From: CBDUBH01 sp965365345
Lineage (GTDB): Bacteria; Bacteroidota; Ignavibacteria; Ignavibacteriales; SURF-24
NCBI GenBank assembly: GCA_965365345.1
Contig: CBDUBH010000002.1
Location: 1-64,000, forward strand
DNA length: 64,000 nucleotides
Direction of reading: 5' to 3'
Made by a program: the position numbers and the translations under genes. A model generated the notes under the pieces. The model did no database searches. It saw nothing but the letters and a program-made list of their open reading frames with translations, and was not told the DNA's origin. Position 1 is the first letter of the stretch. Each line of letters opens with the position of its first letter. Shown piece by piece: positions 9,322-18,215 of the stretch.

Positions 9322-9405
9322 TTATTTTTCGGATTTTGAATTTTTCAAAATGCTTGTAATTATTTTTAAATTTTCTTCTGAGTCTTTGAGTAATGATTCT
9401 GCATT
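9322..9405 (-). pseudogene. Possible C-terminal remnant of a four-helix-bundle (S23/IVP-type) protein
   Basis: Between dnaE and dut a 27-codon stretch closed upstream by TAG reads AESLLKDSEENLKIITSILK and then NSKSEK-stop. It resembles the C-terminal helix of the four-helix-bundle proteins related to 23S rRNA intervening-sequence proteins, which often end in a segment like LLxEAEELxKIxSSI. Only this end remains and there is no start codon with a ribosome site. The match is from memory of the family. Confidence 0.35.
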
Positions 9406-9430
9406 AAACTAAAATGACAAATTAGTGTTC

Positions 9431-9495
9431 TGTCATATCGAAGTAGCGTAGCGACTGAGATATCTTAAGATTTCTCGCTTCGCATCGAAATGACA
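9431..9495. repeat. Palindromic dispersed repeat (CGAAATGACA type)
   Basis: An imperfect 65-bp palindrome opens with TGTCATATCGAAG and closes with CTTCGCATCGAAATGACA. It sits between dut and dnaE, just past the dut-side intergenic sequence. Like the other short palindromes of this window it terminates in ATGACA and is confined to non-coding sequence. Confidence 0.65.
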
Positions 9496-9571
9496 AATTT
9501 TATAAATAACAGATAATTAAAATCTCTGAGAAATAATTTTCATCAACAATTATTAATTGTTAAGTTAATTA

Positions 9572-10030
9572 TTAATTCTTCCCCGTGTGTCCGAACCCGC
9601 CTGCGCCTCTTTCGCTTTCACTGTGATTTTCATCTTCAATTAATTCAGGTTGATAAATTTTTGAAAGAATTAATTGTGCGATTCTATCGCCTCTATTAAT
9701 AACAAAATCTTCGCTGCCAAAGTTGAACAAAATTATTTTTATTTCGCCGCGATAATCAGAATCAATTGTTCCGGGAGAATTTAAAATTCCGATTCCGTTT
9801 TTTGCTGCAAGTCCGCTTCTAGGACGAACCTGAATTTCGTATCCTTCGGGAATTTCGATAGATAAATTTGTAGGGATCAATTCGAATTTACCCTTTTCAA
9901 TTGTAATTGAATCTTGAACCGCAGCTCGAATATCCATTCCCGCGCTTCCTTTTGTTGCGTAACTTGGCAATGGAATATCATTAAATTCAGAATTTATTCT
10001 TTTTATTTTCAAAATTAAATTTTTATTCAT
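9572..10030 (-). CDS. dut: Deoxyuridine 5'-triphosphate nucleotidohydrolase (dUTPase)
   Basis: A 152-residue homotrimeric dUTPase that converts dUTP to dUMP and diphosphate, keeping uracil out of DNA and feeding thymidylate synthesis. All five family motifs are present: GSAGMDIRA (motif 1), RPRSGLAAKNG (2), NSPGTIDSDYRGEI (3), RGDRIAQLIL (4) and the glycine-rich tail RGAGGFGHTGK (5). The length is standard. No clear Shine-Dalgarno sequence precedes the ATG. Repeats on both sides make it look like a single-gene unit. Confidence 0.96.
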   Translation of the reverse strand: MNKNLILKIKRINSEFNDIPLPSYATKGSAGMDIRAAVQDSITIEKGKFELIPTNLSIEIPEGYEIQVRPRSGLAAKNGIGILNSPGTIDSDYRGEIKIILFNFGSEDFVINRGDRIAQLILSKIYQPELIEDENHSESERGAGGFGHTGKN

Positions 10031-10360
10031 AAGATATTTTAGAGTTTTGTTAGAGGAATTTGAGAAGATGTTTTTTCTTAAATGAATTTAACTTTATCTT
10101 TTAGAAAAATCAATCTTGCATATTTAAAATTAATTTTGATTAAAATTAAGGATAGAAATTTGGAGATTTTCAGTGTTTTTGAAGTATATTTTTTTATAAG
10201 ATCTATAAAGTATTTTAGGAAATAAGAATTAACAGTGACCTTTCAAAATATCAGAAAAGATTCCGGGCAGGCCGGAATAAAAGTAAATTTAAAATCAAAA
10301 TAATGAATAAGTTCTTAGATTGCCACGATGCTTCGCATCTCGCAATGACAATTTTAATTT
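10031..10360. other. 330-bp intergenic region between the flippase 3' end and dut
   Basis: The half nearest dut (10031-10250) is plain AT-rich sequence. On the minus strand it holds only a weak TTGATT-17-TAAATT promoter-like pair about 70 bp before dut. The half nearest the flippase holds two palindromic repeats (listed separately). No gene or RNA is recognisable. Confidence 0.55.
10259..10350. repeat. Pair of dispersed palindromes
   Basis: The first palindrome (10259-10277) is GATTCCGGGCAGGCCGGAAT. The second (10318-10350) starts GATTGCCACGATGCTTCG and ends TCGCAATGACA. They belong to two sequence types that recur in other intergenic gaps here, and lie just after the stop of the flippase gene, where they could act as weak terminators or stabilise the mRNA end. 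Confidence 0.65.
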
Positions 10361-11821
10361 TTATTTTGTAATTGCTTTTCTTCTGAATAAATTTTTAAGT
10401 GATTTAATTTCATTTGGATTTATAATTCCGAAAATTATAAGCAAAGCTATAAAGAAAATTAGCAATCCGGTTTTAAGTAAAAGACTCATCGGCGAGAAGT
10501 AGTAAAAAACAATTGCGGTTACACCTAGTGAAATAAATATTTTTGTGATCTTATAATATTCGTAATCAATTTTATAAAATTTTCTTGCTGCAAAATACAA
10601 TCCCAAAGCCATTACAAAATAGCTTATCAATGTTGCAAAAGCCGCGCCCATCATACCGTAAACAGGAATGAGAATAAAATTTGCAACAACATTAGCAAGC
10701 GCACCGAATCCGGTTATGTATGGAATATATTTAGTTTTTTCTTCAATGAAAATTCCGGCAGTAAGATTTACATAAATTCCGTTAAACAAATATCCGAATA
10801 AAACTACCGGAACAATAGGAAGTCCATCCCAGTAATTTGAGTTAATGAAATTCCTTCCGAAGATTTCAATTTTTACAATATCATCAATAAATATGGAGAG
10901 CAAAACAAGAATTAAACTACCGGCTAAAATGAAATATGTCATAACTTTTGAGAATATTTCTTTCGCGTTTTTTTCTTTTGCATTGCTTAAAAAAAACGGT
11001 TGCCATGCGTATTGAAACATCGAAACGAAAAGCATCATAAAAATCCCGAGACGGTAATTCATTTGATAAACACCTACAACACTCTCGTTAGTAAGTTTTT
11101 GCAGAATTGGTCTATCAATCACCTGAATTACCATTGAAGCAAGCCCTGCTGGTAAATACGGAATTCCGAATCTCAACATTCGCTTTAAAATTTCAGAATC
11201 AAATTTAAGATTCAGATTTTGAAAAACTTCTTTTGATAAAGTTAAAATAGTAAAAATTGATGCTGCAAGATTACTGAAAAATATTGCTTCAATTCCCTTT
11301 CGATATCCGGCGATTAAAATAATATTTAAAGTTACGGTAAGCACAATGTTCAATGTTTTCAGTAGTGCAAACTTCTTTGCTTTGCGGGTAATCCGTAAAT
11401 ATGCAAATGGAATTACAGAAAGCGCATCGAAAAATAATATCAGCGTAGTGTAAATTGTTATGATTGAAAATTGTTCGGGAATTTCAATTGCGTAATTTAT
11501 TGAACTTCTGAAAGATAAAATTATGACAGACAAAATTATCGAAGTAGAAAGCACGAATAAGAATCCGTTTGAAAAAACTTCCTTAGGATTTAATTCATCT
11601 TTTAACGAAGCGAATTTTAAATATGCAGAATCCATTCCGTATAAATACAGAATATTCAAAAAAGCAATGTAAGCATAAACTGTTGAAACAATTCCATACT
11701 CAGCAGGAATTAAATATTGCGAGTAAAACGGAACTAAAATGAATGTTAAAAACCTGCTTAAAATTGTGCTGATGCCGTAAACAGCAGTATCTTTTGTAAG
11801 CTCTTTTAATTTTTCTTTCAT
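10361..11821 (-). CDS. Polysaccharide flippase, MOP/Wzx-like membrane protein
   Basis: A 486-residue inner-membrane protein with 12-14 hydrophobic segments, starting YGISTILSRFLTFILVPFYS, a signature of Wzx-type oligosaccharide flippases in the MOP exporter superfamily. Such proteins move undecaprenyl-linked repeat units across the inner membrane. It is the second flippase of the locus (the other is at 23442-24941) and lies at the distal end, beyond nadC. It may serve another glycan or lipid-linked substrate. The start codon is separated by 18 bp from nadC, so the two are probably cotranscribed. Confidence 0.82.
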   Translation of the reverse strand: MKEKLKELTKDTAVYGISTILSRFLTFILVPFYSQYLIPAEYGIVSTVYAYIAFLNILYLYGMDSAYLKFASLKDELNPKEVFSNGFLFVLSTSIILSVIILSFRSSINYAIEIPEQFSIITIYTTLILFFDALSVIPFAYLRITRKAKKFALLKTLNIVLTVTLNIILIAGYRKGIEAIFFSNLAASIFTILTLSKEVFQNLNLKFDSEILKRMLRFGIPYLPAGLASMVIQVIDRPILQKLTNESVVGVYQMNYRLGIFMMLFVSMFQYAWQPFFLSNAKEKNAKEIFSKVMTYFILAGSLILVLLSIFIDDIVKIEIFGRNFINSNYWDGLPIVPVVLFGYLFNGIYVNLTAGIFIEEKTKYIPYITGFGALANVVANFILIPVYGMMGAAFATLISYFVMALGLYFAARKFYKIDYEYYKITKIFISLGVTAIVFYYFSPMSLLLKTGLLIFFIALLIIFGIINPNEIKSLKNLFRRKAITK

Positions 11822-11839
11822 AGAAATTTTAATATTGCC

Positions 11840-12694
11840 TTACGAATTTACAAAAGAAAAATTAAGTGAAATATCCAATGTTTTTACGCTATGAGTCAAC
11901 GCGCCTACTGAAATTAAATCAACGCCGGTTTCGGCAATTGATTTTACCGTATCAAGATTCACTCCGCCTGAAGCTTCAACAATAGCTTTTCCGTTAATAA
12001 TATCAACGGCTTTTTCCATTAATTCAATTTCGAAATTATCGAGCATTATGATATCGGCTTTTGCATTTAAAGCTTCTTTAAGTTGTTCCAGATTTGTAAC
12101 TTCAACTTCAATTTTGAGATTTTCATTTTTTTGTTGATTATACTTTCTGCATGATTCAACTGCTTTTGTAATTGAACCGGCAGCAACGATATGGTTATCT
12201 TTTATCAGAAACATATCAAACAATCCGATGCGGTGATTTGCGCAACCGGCATAAGTAACAGCGAGTTTATCCAATAAACGCAAGCCCGGGACGGTTTTTC
12301 GTGTATCAATTATTTTTGCTTTTGTGTGTTTAACTTTTTCCGAAAATTGATTTGCGAAAGTAGCGATGCCGCTCATTCGTTGTAAAAAATTCAATGCTGT
12401 TCTTTCTGCTGTTAATATTGATCGGGCGTTTCCTTTAACTATTCCAATATCATCGCCGACTTTTACTTTATCGCCATTTTTGAATTTTGATTCAAAATTC
12501 AATTTTGGATCAAGAAGAAAAAATACACGCTCAACAATTTCAAGTCCCGCAAGTATTCCGTTTGCTTTCACTGTAAAAATTGCTTCTCCAATTTTATTTT
12601 TATCAATGGTAGCAACAGTTGTAATATCTTCTTCTTTTATATCTTCTTTAAATGCACGAAGAATTATTTCATCAATCTCAAATTGATTTATCAT
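11840..12694 (-). CDS. nadC: Nicotinate-nucleotide pyrophosphorylase (carboxylating)
   Basis: A 284-residue quinolinate phosphoribosyltransferase, which makes nicotinate mononucleotide from quinolinate and PRPP in NAD synthesis. The conserved segments are ERTALNFLQRMSGIAT (from residue 97), DTRKTVPGLR (130-139) and LIKDNH (163-168), with an NVTNLEQ-like segment and GVDLISVGALTHS at the phosphate-binding end. The length is normal. The ATG overlaps the stop of the upstream thioesterase gene by 4 bp (ATGA), showing translational coupling. No nadA or nadB lies in the window. Confidence 0.96.
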   Translation of the reverse strand: MINQFEIDEIILRAFKEDIKEEDITTVATIDKNKIGEAIFTVKANGILAGLEIVERVFFLLDPKLNFESKFKNGDKVKVGDDIGIVKGNARSILTAERTALNFLQRMSGIATFANQFSEKVKHTKAKIIDTRKTVPGLRLLDKLAVTYAGCANHRIGLFDMFLIKDNHIVAAGSITKAVESCRKYNQQKNENLKIEVEVTNLEQLKEALNAKADIIMLDNFEIELMEKAVDIINGKAIVEASGGVNLDTVKSIAETGVDLISVGALTHSVKTLDISLNFSFVNS

Positions 12695-13116
12695 TTCGCA
12701 TTCTCCAATTTGTAGTGCGGTAAAATTGCATCGACAAAAAATTGCGGCGGACGGATTGCCTTTTTTGTATCTTCTTTCATAAAAATATGTTCGGTATAAC
12801 CTTCAACTAAAACTTCATCAAAACCGCTGCGGCGTATTTTATATTCAATATGAATTTTTGGTCTGGGAATTTCTTTTAACGTTGCTTCAATTTCTAAAAG
12901 ATCATCATAGTAAGCAGGATTTAAATATTTGATGAAAGATTCCAAAACGGGAAGTTGAAATCCCATTTCTTCAATTTTGCTGTATGGTAAATTTATTGAG
13001 CGCAAAAGTTCTGCTCTGCCAACTTCAAAATATTCAAGGTATTTTCCGTTGTAAACGAATTTCATTTTGTCGGTATCAGCGTAACGCACGCGCAGTAATG
13101 TTTTATTTGAAAGCAT
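12691..13116 (-). CDS. Acyl-CoA thioesterase, YbgC/4-hydroxybenzoyl-CoA type
   Basis: A small hotdog-fold thioesterase (141 residues from this start) expected to hydrolyse acyl-CoA or acyl-ACP esters. The signature RVRYADTDKMKFVYNG followed by KYLEYFEVGRAELLR is that of the YbgC/FadM group, with the catalytic Asp in the ADTD segment. I place the start at the ATG at 13116; a TTG at 13134 would add six residues (FNQNY), and neither has a clear ribosome site. It is translationally coupled to nadC. A cluster of palindromes separates its start from the accA 3' end, so it may begin a three-gene unit with nadC and the flippase. Confidence 0.85.
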   Translation of the reverse strand: MLSNKTLLRVRYADTDKMKFVYNGKYLEYFEVGRAELLRSINLPYSKIEEMGFQLPVLESFIKYLNPAYYDDLLEIEATLKEIPRPKIHIEYKIRRSGFDEVLVEGYTEHIFMKEDTKKAIRPPQFFVDAILPHYKLENAK

Positions 13117-13168
13117 ATAATTTTGATTAAACAAATTTTGGTTTAATAAATTTTGAGAATATATTAAA

Positions 13169-13302
13169 AGATATCTCTTCGCTTTAGCCGGATTGAAATG
13201 ACAATTGTAAATCCTAATTTTTAATCTTTATAAAAAAAGATTCCGGACAAGCCGGAATGACAAGAACATAAGATTGCCACGACCATCGGGCTCGCAATGA
13301 CA
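13169..13302. repeat. Cluster of three dispersed palindromes
   Basis: Three elements stand in a row in the gap between accA and the thioesterase gene: 13169-13203 (AGATATCTCTTCGC, ending GAAATGACA), 13239-13262 (GATTCCGGACAAGCCGGAAT, then GACA) and 13272-13302 (GATTGCCACGACCATCGG, ending TCGCAATGACA). They represent all three sequence types seen in the window in a single 134-bp stretch. Confidence 0.7.
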
Positions 13303-13328
13303 ATTGACTTTTTTCGATTGTAATAAAA

Positions 13329-14279
13329 TTATTCTTCGTAAACTCCCATTTTCGCAAACTTGTCAAATCTTTGCTGCAAAAGTTTATCAGGCTTTATTTT
13401 ACATAAGTTATCTAATTCTTCAATTAAAGCGGCTTTTAAATTTGATGCTGTTTCATTGTGATTTGTATGCGCGCCGCCTAATGGTTCTGGAATTATTCTG
13501 TCAATTAATTTTTGCTCCAAAAGATCCGGTGCAGTCAATTTTAATGCTTCGGCGGCTTGCTCTTTATAATCCCAGCTTTTCCATAATATGCTTGAACAAG
13601 ATTCCGGACTAATAACAGAATACCAGCAATTTTCAAGCATCAGAATTCTATCGCCTACTCCAATTCCCAAAGCACCGCCGCTTGCACCTTCACCAATTAT
13701 AACAACAATAATTGGAACGCGAAGTCTGCTCATTTCAAAAAGATTTCTTGCAATGGCTTCTGCTTGTCCGCGTTCTTCTGCTTCAAGTCCGGGAAATGCG
13801 CCGGGCGTATCAAGCATTGTAATTACAGGCTTATTAAATTTTTCGGCAAGTTTCATTAAGCGAAGTGCTTTTCTGTAACCTTCGGGATTCGGCATTCCGA
13901 AATTTCTGTAAAGATTTGATTTTGTGTCACGTCCTTTTTGATGCCCTATCATCATAACTTTGTGACCGTTCAATTTTGCAAATCCTCCGACAATTGATTT
14001 ATCGTCATTGCATAATCTATCGCCGTGAAGTTCCACAAAATCGTTTGTCATTAAATAAATATAATCAAGAGTAAAAGGGCGTTCGGGGTGACGTGCAATT
14101 TGTACTTTTTGCCAGCGTGTCAATCCTTCGTGAATATTTTCTTTCAACTTAAGTACCTTTCTCTCAAGTTTTTTTATTTCATCATCAATATCAACAACCT
14201 TTGAAAGTTCACGCATTTCATTTATTTTTGCTTCAAGTTCAAAGATCGGTTTTTCAAAATCTAAAAATCCTTTTGCCAT
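13329..14279 (-). CDS. accA: Acetyl-CoA carboxylase carboxyltransferase subunit alpha
   Basis: A 316-residue alpha half of the carboxyltransferase that passes carboxyl from biotin to acetyl-CoA, giving malonyl-CoA for fatty-acid synthesis. The N-terminal segment ([18 protein letters not shown]), [28 protein letters not shown] and the crotonase-fold oxyanion region [16 protein letters not shown] are all diagnostic. Its ATG directly abuts the stop of the GT2-fusion gene, so it is read with the polysaccharide locus. The beta subunit gene accD lies 15.7 kb away, at the other end of that locus. Confidence 0.97.
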   Translation of the reverse strand: MAKGFLDFEKPIFELEAKINEMRELSKVVDIDDEIKKLERKVLKLKENIHEGLTRWQKVQIARHPERPFTLDYIYLMTNDFVELHGDRLCNDDKSIVGGFAKLNGHKVMMIGHQKGRDTKSNLYRNFGMPNPEGYRKALRLMKLAEKFNKPVITMLDTPGAFPGLEAEERGQAEAIARNLFEMSRLRVPIIVVIIGEGASGGALGIGVGDRILMLENCWYSVISPESCSSILWKSWDYKEQAAEALKLTAPDLLEQKLIDRIIPEPLGGAHTNHNETASNLKAALIEELDNLCKIKPDKLLQQRFDKFAKMGVYEE

Positions 14280-16268
14280 TTATCTCCACCCCATCAGCAT
14301 TTTGCTGAGTGATTTTCCTAAAATTTCTAAATCGAGCCAAACATTTTGATTCTTTGCGTAAAAAATATTCAGCTTGTTTTCTTCTTTTTCATCAACTAAA
14401 TTTTCCGTGAACCAAAATCCCGTTATTCCCGGTTTCCCGAGAAATAAATTTTGATTTGCCGGTTTTGTTCTTGGTCCAACCAGACTTTTCTTTCTAAAAA
14501 CCACTTCAGGAATTTTCAAAATGAAATTTACAATTTCATTTTTGCTTCCGAAGAGTTTAGAGAAAAAATATATAAAAGGATAAACTAAAAGTAAAATAGG
14601 CAAAGATATCAAATAATCAAGTATAAATTTGGAAACCTTGTGAACAGTTGCAGTAATGTTATATGAAACTTCCAAAAGCGGAATGTTATCAAGCATTGTT
14701 ACGGCAGTCTTTCCAACGAGAAAATCGAGTTCGCTTCCGGCTACTTTGAAATCCACATTCAAATCCTGACACTCTGAAACCACTGATAATATTTGCGTAT
14801 ATGAAATTTCCTTTGATGAAAAAATTACTTCATCAATATTATTTGCGCGAATTATTTTTTTAATGTTTTCCAAACTTCCGATTATCTCGTAACCATTAAT
14901 TTTATTTCCAATATCTCTGTTTGAAGTTCCAATTAATCCGGCAATGTTATGAATATTTGTAAAACTTTCTTTTAATCTTTTTGAAAGTTCTGCTGCCTCT
15001 TCACTTTTTCCAACGATCAAAGTCCGTGATTTGTAAAAATCATCTTTAATTCCGATCTTAAAAAATACTTTTAAAATAAATCGCCACAAAGGCAATAAAA
15101 ACAGTAGTAAAAAGTATGTTATTAAAATTACCGCGCGGCTATATGCATATTGCTTAAAGAAAAAAGTTACCGATGAAAGAACGAAAACTCCGATAAAAAT
15201 TGAGTATAAAATTCTCAAAATCGAAATGGAATCTTTTTTATAAGATTTTAAAAACGCTGAAATTATTATTTGAAGAATTGCCGGAACTGTATAAATAATT
15301 AATAAAGTTTCTTCAGGATAACCGTGCCAATGCTCGGATAAATAAATTTTTTCGCTTAAGAAGATTGCAAGATCGAAAAATAAAAAATCCAAAATTACAG
15401 CTAAAATTATCAGTCTGTAAATATTCAAAAAAGTTAAAAATTTCCTTAATACAATTGCGAATTGTAAAATTATTTCAACTAAAAAAGAAGTTGAAAAATG
15501 TTTCCGCACAAAAAGATGCATAGCATCATAGAAAACCTTTGTTTCATCCATTTTGCTTCTTTTTGTACTTTCGCCTTTGTAATGAATTATTTGCGTATCT
15601 GGAACGTAATAAACTTTAAATCCGGCTTGCTGAATTCTGTAACAAAGATCGAGATCTTCGCCGTACATAAAAAATTGAGGATCAAATCCGCCGACCTTTT
15701 CATAAACTTCCCTTTTAAGCAGCATAAATGCGCCTGAGATCGCATCAACTTCGTAAGTTTGATTTTCATCAAGGTAAGTTAAATTGTAGCGCGCAAAAAG
15801 TTTGCTGTTCGGGAAAAGTTTGCTCAGTCCCGTAACTTTTGTAAATGATGTCCACGGTCCGGGAAATCCCCTTCTGCAAGCAAGCTGAAGAGTTCCATCG
15901 GGGTTTAAAACTTTACAACCGACCAATCCTGCTTCAGGATGCGAATTAAAGAAATTTATCAGAATTGAAAAAGTATCTTCCTGAACAATTGTATCGGGAT
16001 TCAAAAGCAAAATAAATTTTCCATTTGAAATTTCGAGCGCTTGATTGTTCGCAGCGCCGAATCCGACATTTTTTTTATTTTCAATAAGGCAGATTCCGGG
16101 AAATTTTTCACGCAGCATTTCAACGCTGCCGTCATCGGAAGCATTATCAACAACAATAATCTGCTTGGTAATTTGCGGAGAACTTTTAAGAATTGAATCT
16201 AAAAGATTTTGTAAAAATTCTTTTACATTATAATTTACAATTATTATTGAAAGATCTGTATTATTCAA
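14280..16268 (-). CDS. GT2 glycosyltransferase fused to a degenerate polyprenyl-phosphate sugar transferase
   Basis: A 662-residue two-part protein. Residues 1-265 are a family 2 glycosyltransferase (SIIIVNYNVKEF, VVDNASDDGS, NPDT, GEDLDLCYRI) resembling rhamnosyl or galactofuranosyl transferases. Residues about 275-410 are membrane segments. Residues 411-520 form a Rossmann-like domain (RTLIVGKSEEAAEL) as in WcaJ/WbaP proteins. Residues 545-662 keep only the ends of the sugar-transferase domain (KSLVGPR, KPGITGFWF, VWLDLEIL). The Arg-rich KFRSM-type and DEIPQ-type catalytic segments are missing. The second half is probably not a working phosphoglycosyl transferase. It lies between accA and a polyprenol-phosphate glycosyltransferase. 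Confidence 0.8.
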   Translation of the reverse strand: MNNTDLSIIIVNYNVKEFLQNLLDSILKSSPQITKQIIVVDNASDDGSVEMLREKFPGICLIENKKNVGFGAANNQALEISNGKFILLLNPDTIVQEDTFSILINFFNSHPEAGLVGCKVLNPDGTLQLACRRGFPGPWTSFTKVTGLSKLFPNSKLFARYNLTYLDENQTYEVDAISGAFMLLKREVYEKVGGFDPQFFMYGEDLDLCYRIQQAGFKVYYVPDTQIIHYKGESTKRSKMDETKVFYDAMHLFVRKHFSTSFLVEIILQFAIVLRKFLTFLNIYRLIILAVILDFLFFDLAIFLSEKIYLSEHWHGYPEETLLIIYTVPAILQIIISAFLKSYKKDSISILRILYSIFIGVFVLSSVTFFFKQYAYSRAVILITYFLLLFLLPLWRFILKVFFKIGIKDDFYKSRTLIVGKSEEAAELSKRLKESFTNIHNIAGLIGTSNRDIGNKINGYEIIGSLENIKKIIRANNIDEVIFSSKEISYTQILSVVSECQDLNVDFKVAGSELDFLVGKTAVTMLDNIPLLEVSYNITATVHKVSKFILDYLISLPILLLVYPFIYFFSKLFGSKNEIVNFILKIPEVVFRKKSLVGPRTKPANQNLFLGKPGITGFWFTENLVDEKEENKLNIFYAKNQNVWLDLEILGKSLSKMLMGWR

Positions 16269-16292
16269 TGTGCAACTTAGAATTATTAAAAG

Positions 16293-17012
16293 TTACAATT
16301 TTCCGAGAATGCTTCTAAGGCGTAATTTCCAAACCATAAAAACAGCTTCGCGCACAATTTTTTTGGACATTTTGGATTTGCCTTTTACTCTGTCAACAAA
16401 AATTATCGGAATTTCTTTTACTCTGAATCCGTTTTTCCATGTTTTATAATTCATTTCAATTTGGAATGAATATCCGTTTGAGTGAATATTATTCAGATTT
16501 ATTGATTCTAAAACTTTTCTTCTGAAACATTTGAAACCGCCGGTTGCATCAGCTACGGGAATTCCGGTAATAAATCTTGTATATTTATTTGCGAACCAAC
16601 TTAAAAGCAATCTGCTCATTGGCCAGTTTATAACATTTACACCGGTTTTATAGCGGCTTCCGATAACAAGATCGGCATCCTTCATTGCTTCAAAAAAGTT
16701 TGCAATTTCTTTTGGATCGTGCGAAAAATCAGCATCCATTTGAAATGCGTATTCATAGCCGTTTTCAAGCATGTATTTAAATCCGGCAACATAAGCGGTT
16801 CCCAATCCCATTTTACCGGGACGTTCTAAAATTTTTATATTGGAATTTTCCCGCATTAATTCTTTTACGAAATTCGCTGTGCCATCAGGTGAATTATCAT
16901 CCACTATCAAAATATGAATTTCAGGATAACGATTAACGAGTTCGGGAATCAAAATTGAAAGATTATCAAGCTCGTTATAAGTTGGAATTATTATTAGTGA
17001 ATTTCCATTCAT
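16293..17012 (-). CDS. Polyprenol-phosphate mannosyltransferase-like GT2
   Basis: A 239-residue GT2 enzyme of the dolichyl-phosphate mannose synthase family, which loads a sugar from a nucleotide donor onto polyprenyl phosphate. The signature runs LIIIPTYNELDNL, LIVDDNSPDGTA, GLGTAYVAGFKY, QMDADFSHDP (metal-binding DAD), GSRYKTGV and FKCFRRKVL. It has no C-terminal membrane domain, so it is the short bacterial form. The sugar is not deducible. It is separated by only 6 bp from the aminotransferase gene upstream and so is in the same operon. Confidence 0.9.
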   Translation of the reverse strand: MNGNSLIIIPTYNELDNLSILIPELVNRYPEIHILIVDDNSPDGTANFVKELMRENSNIKILERPGKMGLGTAYVAGFKYMLENGYEYAFQMDADFSHDPKEIANFFEAMKDADLVIGSRYKTGVNVINWPMSRLLLSWFANKYTRFITGIPVADATGGFKCFRRKVLESINLNNIHSNGYSFQIEMNYKTWKNGFRVKEIPIIFVDRVKGKSKMSKKIVREAVFMVWKLRLRSILGKL

Positions 17013-17018
17013 ATCGAA

Positions 17019-18122
17019 TTATTTTTTACCTGTAAATTCAATTATAATATTTGAAATATATTCGATTTCTTCTTCCTTTAATTCAGGGAACATCGGAAGC
17101 GAAATAATACTGTTTGCAACTTTTTCGGCAACCGGGACTTCTGCTTTTGGCGAAAGTTCTTTGAAAGCCGGCTGTAAGTTCAAAGGAATTGCATAATGAA
17201 TTGCGTTTGGAATTCCTTTTGCATTTAAGTGATTTTGTAATCCGTTTCTATCATTTACTCTTATTGAAAATTGATGATAAATATGATTTGAATATTCAGC
17301 AACGAAAGGTAAAACTACATTTGCATCGGCTAAATATTTTCTGTAAAGTCCGGCATTTTTGGCACGCGCATTGTTCCACTGATCAATATATTTTAATTTC
17401 ACATTTAATATTGCTGCTTGAATTGTATCTAATCTGGAATTCAATCCTAACACTTCATGAACATATCTGATTTTTGATCCGTGATTTGCTATCATTTTCA
17501 ACTTGTGATAAAGTTCTTCATCATTTGTGAACATCATTCCGCCATCACCGTAAGCGCCGAGATTTTTACTCGGGAAAAAACTTGTTGTTCCAACTGTTCC
17601 GAGTGCACCGACTTTTTTACCTTTGTATTCAGTTCCGAACGCTTGTGCTGTATCTTCAATAACATACAAATTATGTTTGCGTGCAATTTCCAAAATTGCG
17701 TCTATATCTGCTGCTTGTCCATACAAATGAACAGGAATTATTGCTTTAGTTTTTGGAGTGATTGCCGCTTCAATTTTGGAAGGATCGATGTTATAAGTTC
17801 TTTCATCAATATCAACATAAACCGGAGTTGCGCCAATAATAGCAATGGTTTCGGCGGTTGCAACAAATGTAAAAGGAGTTGTAATTACTTCATCGCCGGG
17901 TTTAATTCCCAAAGCCATCATCGCAATTTGAAGCGCATCTGTTCCGTTTGCGCAGGCTGCTGTAAATTTTGCATTTAAATAACCTGCACATGAACATTCA
18001 AATTCACTCACAGGTTTGCCCAAAACAAATTGGGTTGAATCTAAAACATCCAAAACAGCTTTGTTTATTTCATCTTTAATCGATTCATATTGTTTTTTAA
18101 GATCAACCATTGCAATTTTCAT
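17019..18122 (-). CDS. DegT/DnrJ/EryC1/StrS family sugar aminotransferase
   Basis: A 367-residue PLP-dependent aminotransferase acting on keto-sugar nucleotides, giving an amino sugar for the surface glycan. The N terminus (MVDLKKQYESIKDEIN), CANGTDALQIAMMALG, VHLYGQAADID, EDTAQAFG and the PLP lysine in FFPSKNLGAYGDGG (as in WecE, DesI and ArnB) are clear. GGAG precedes the ATG by 5 bp. A hairpin (18181-18199) lies between it and the WcaJ gene, so expression may be partly separated from the upstream glycosyltransferase genes. Confidence 0.93.
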   Translation of the reverse strand: MKIAMVDLKKQYESIKDEINKAVLDVLDSTQFVLGKPVSEFECSCAGYLNAKFTAACANGTDALQIAMMALGIKPGDEVITTPFTFVATAETIAIIGATPVYVDIDERTYNIDPSKIEAAITPKTKAIIPVHLYGQAADIDAILEIARKHNLYVIEDTAQAFGTEYKGKKVGALGTVGTTSFFPSKNLGAYGDGGMMFTNDEELYHKLKMIANHGSKIRYVHEVLGLNSRLDTIQAAILNVKLKYIDQWNNARAKNAGLYRKYLADANVVLPFVAEYSNHIYHQFSIRVNDRNGLQNHLNAKGIPNAIHYAIPLNLQPAFKELSPKAEVPVAEKVANSIISLPMFPELKEEEIEYISNIIIEFTGKK

Positions 18123-18179
18123 AACATCTCCAAACTGAAATTTTCAATTCTATATTTTATCAATATTTTTTTTATAACG

Positions 18180-18203
18180 GATTCCTGAAAAGCAGGAATG
18201 ACA
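18180..18203. repeat. Short palindrome, CAGGAATGACA type
   Basis: Perfect 7-bp arms ATTCCTG/CAGGAAT with a 5-nt loop, then GACA: a short form of the ATTCCGG...CCGGAATGACA palindromes elsewhere in the window. It follows the stop of the WcaJ gene and could weaken read-through into the aminotransferase gene. Confidence 0.55.
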
Positions 18204-18215
18204 ATTTGTTATTAT

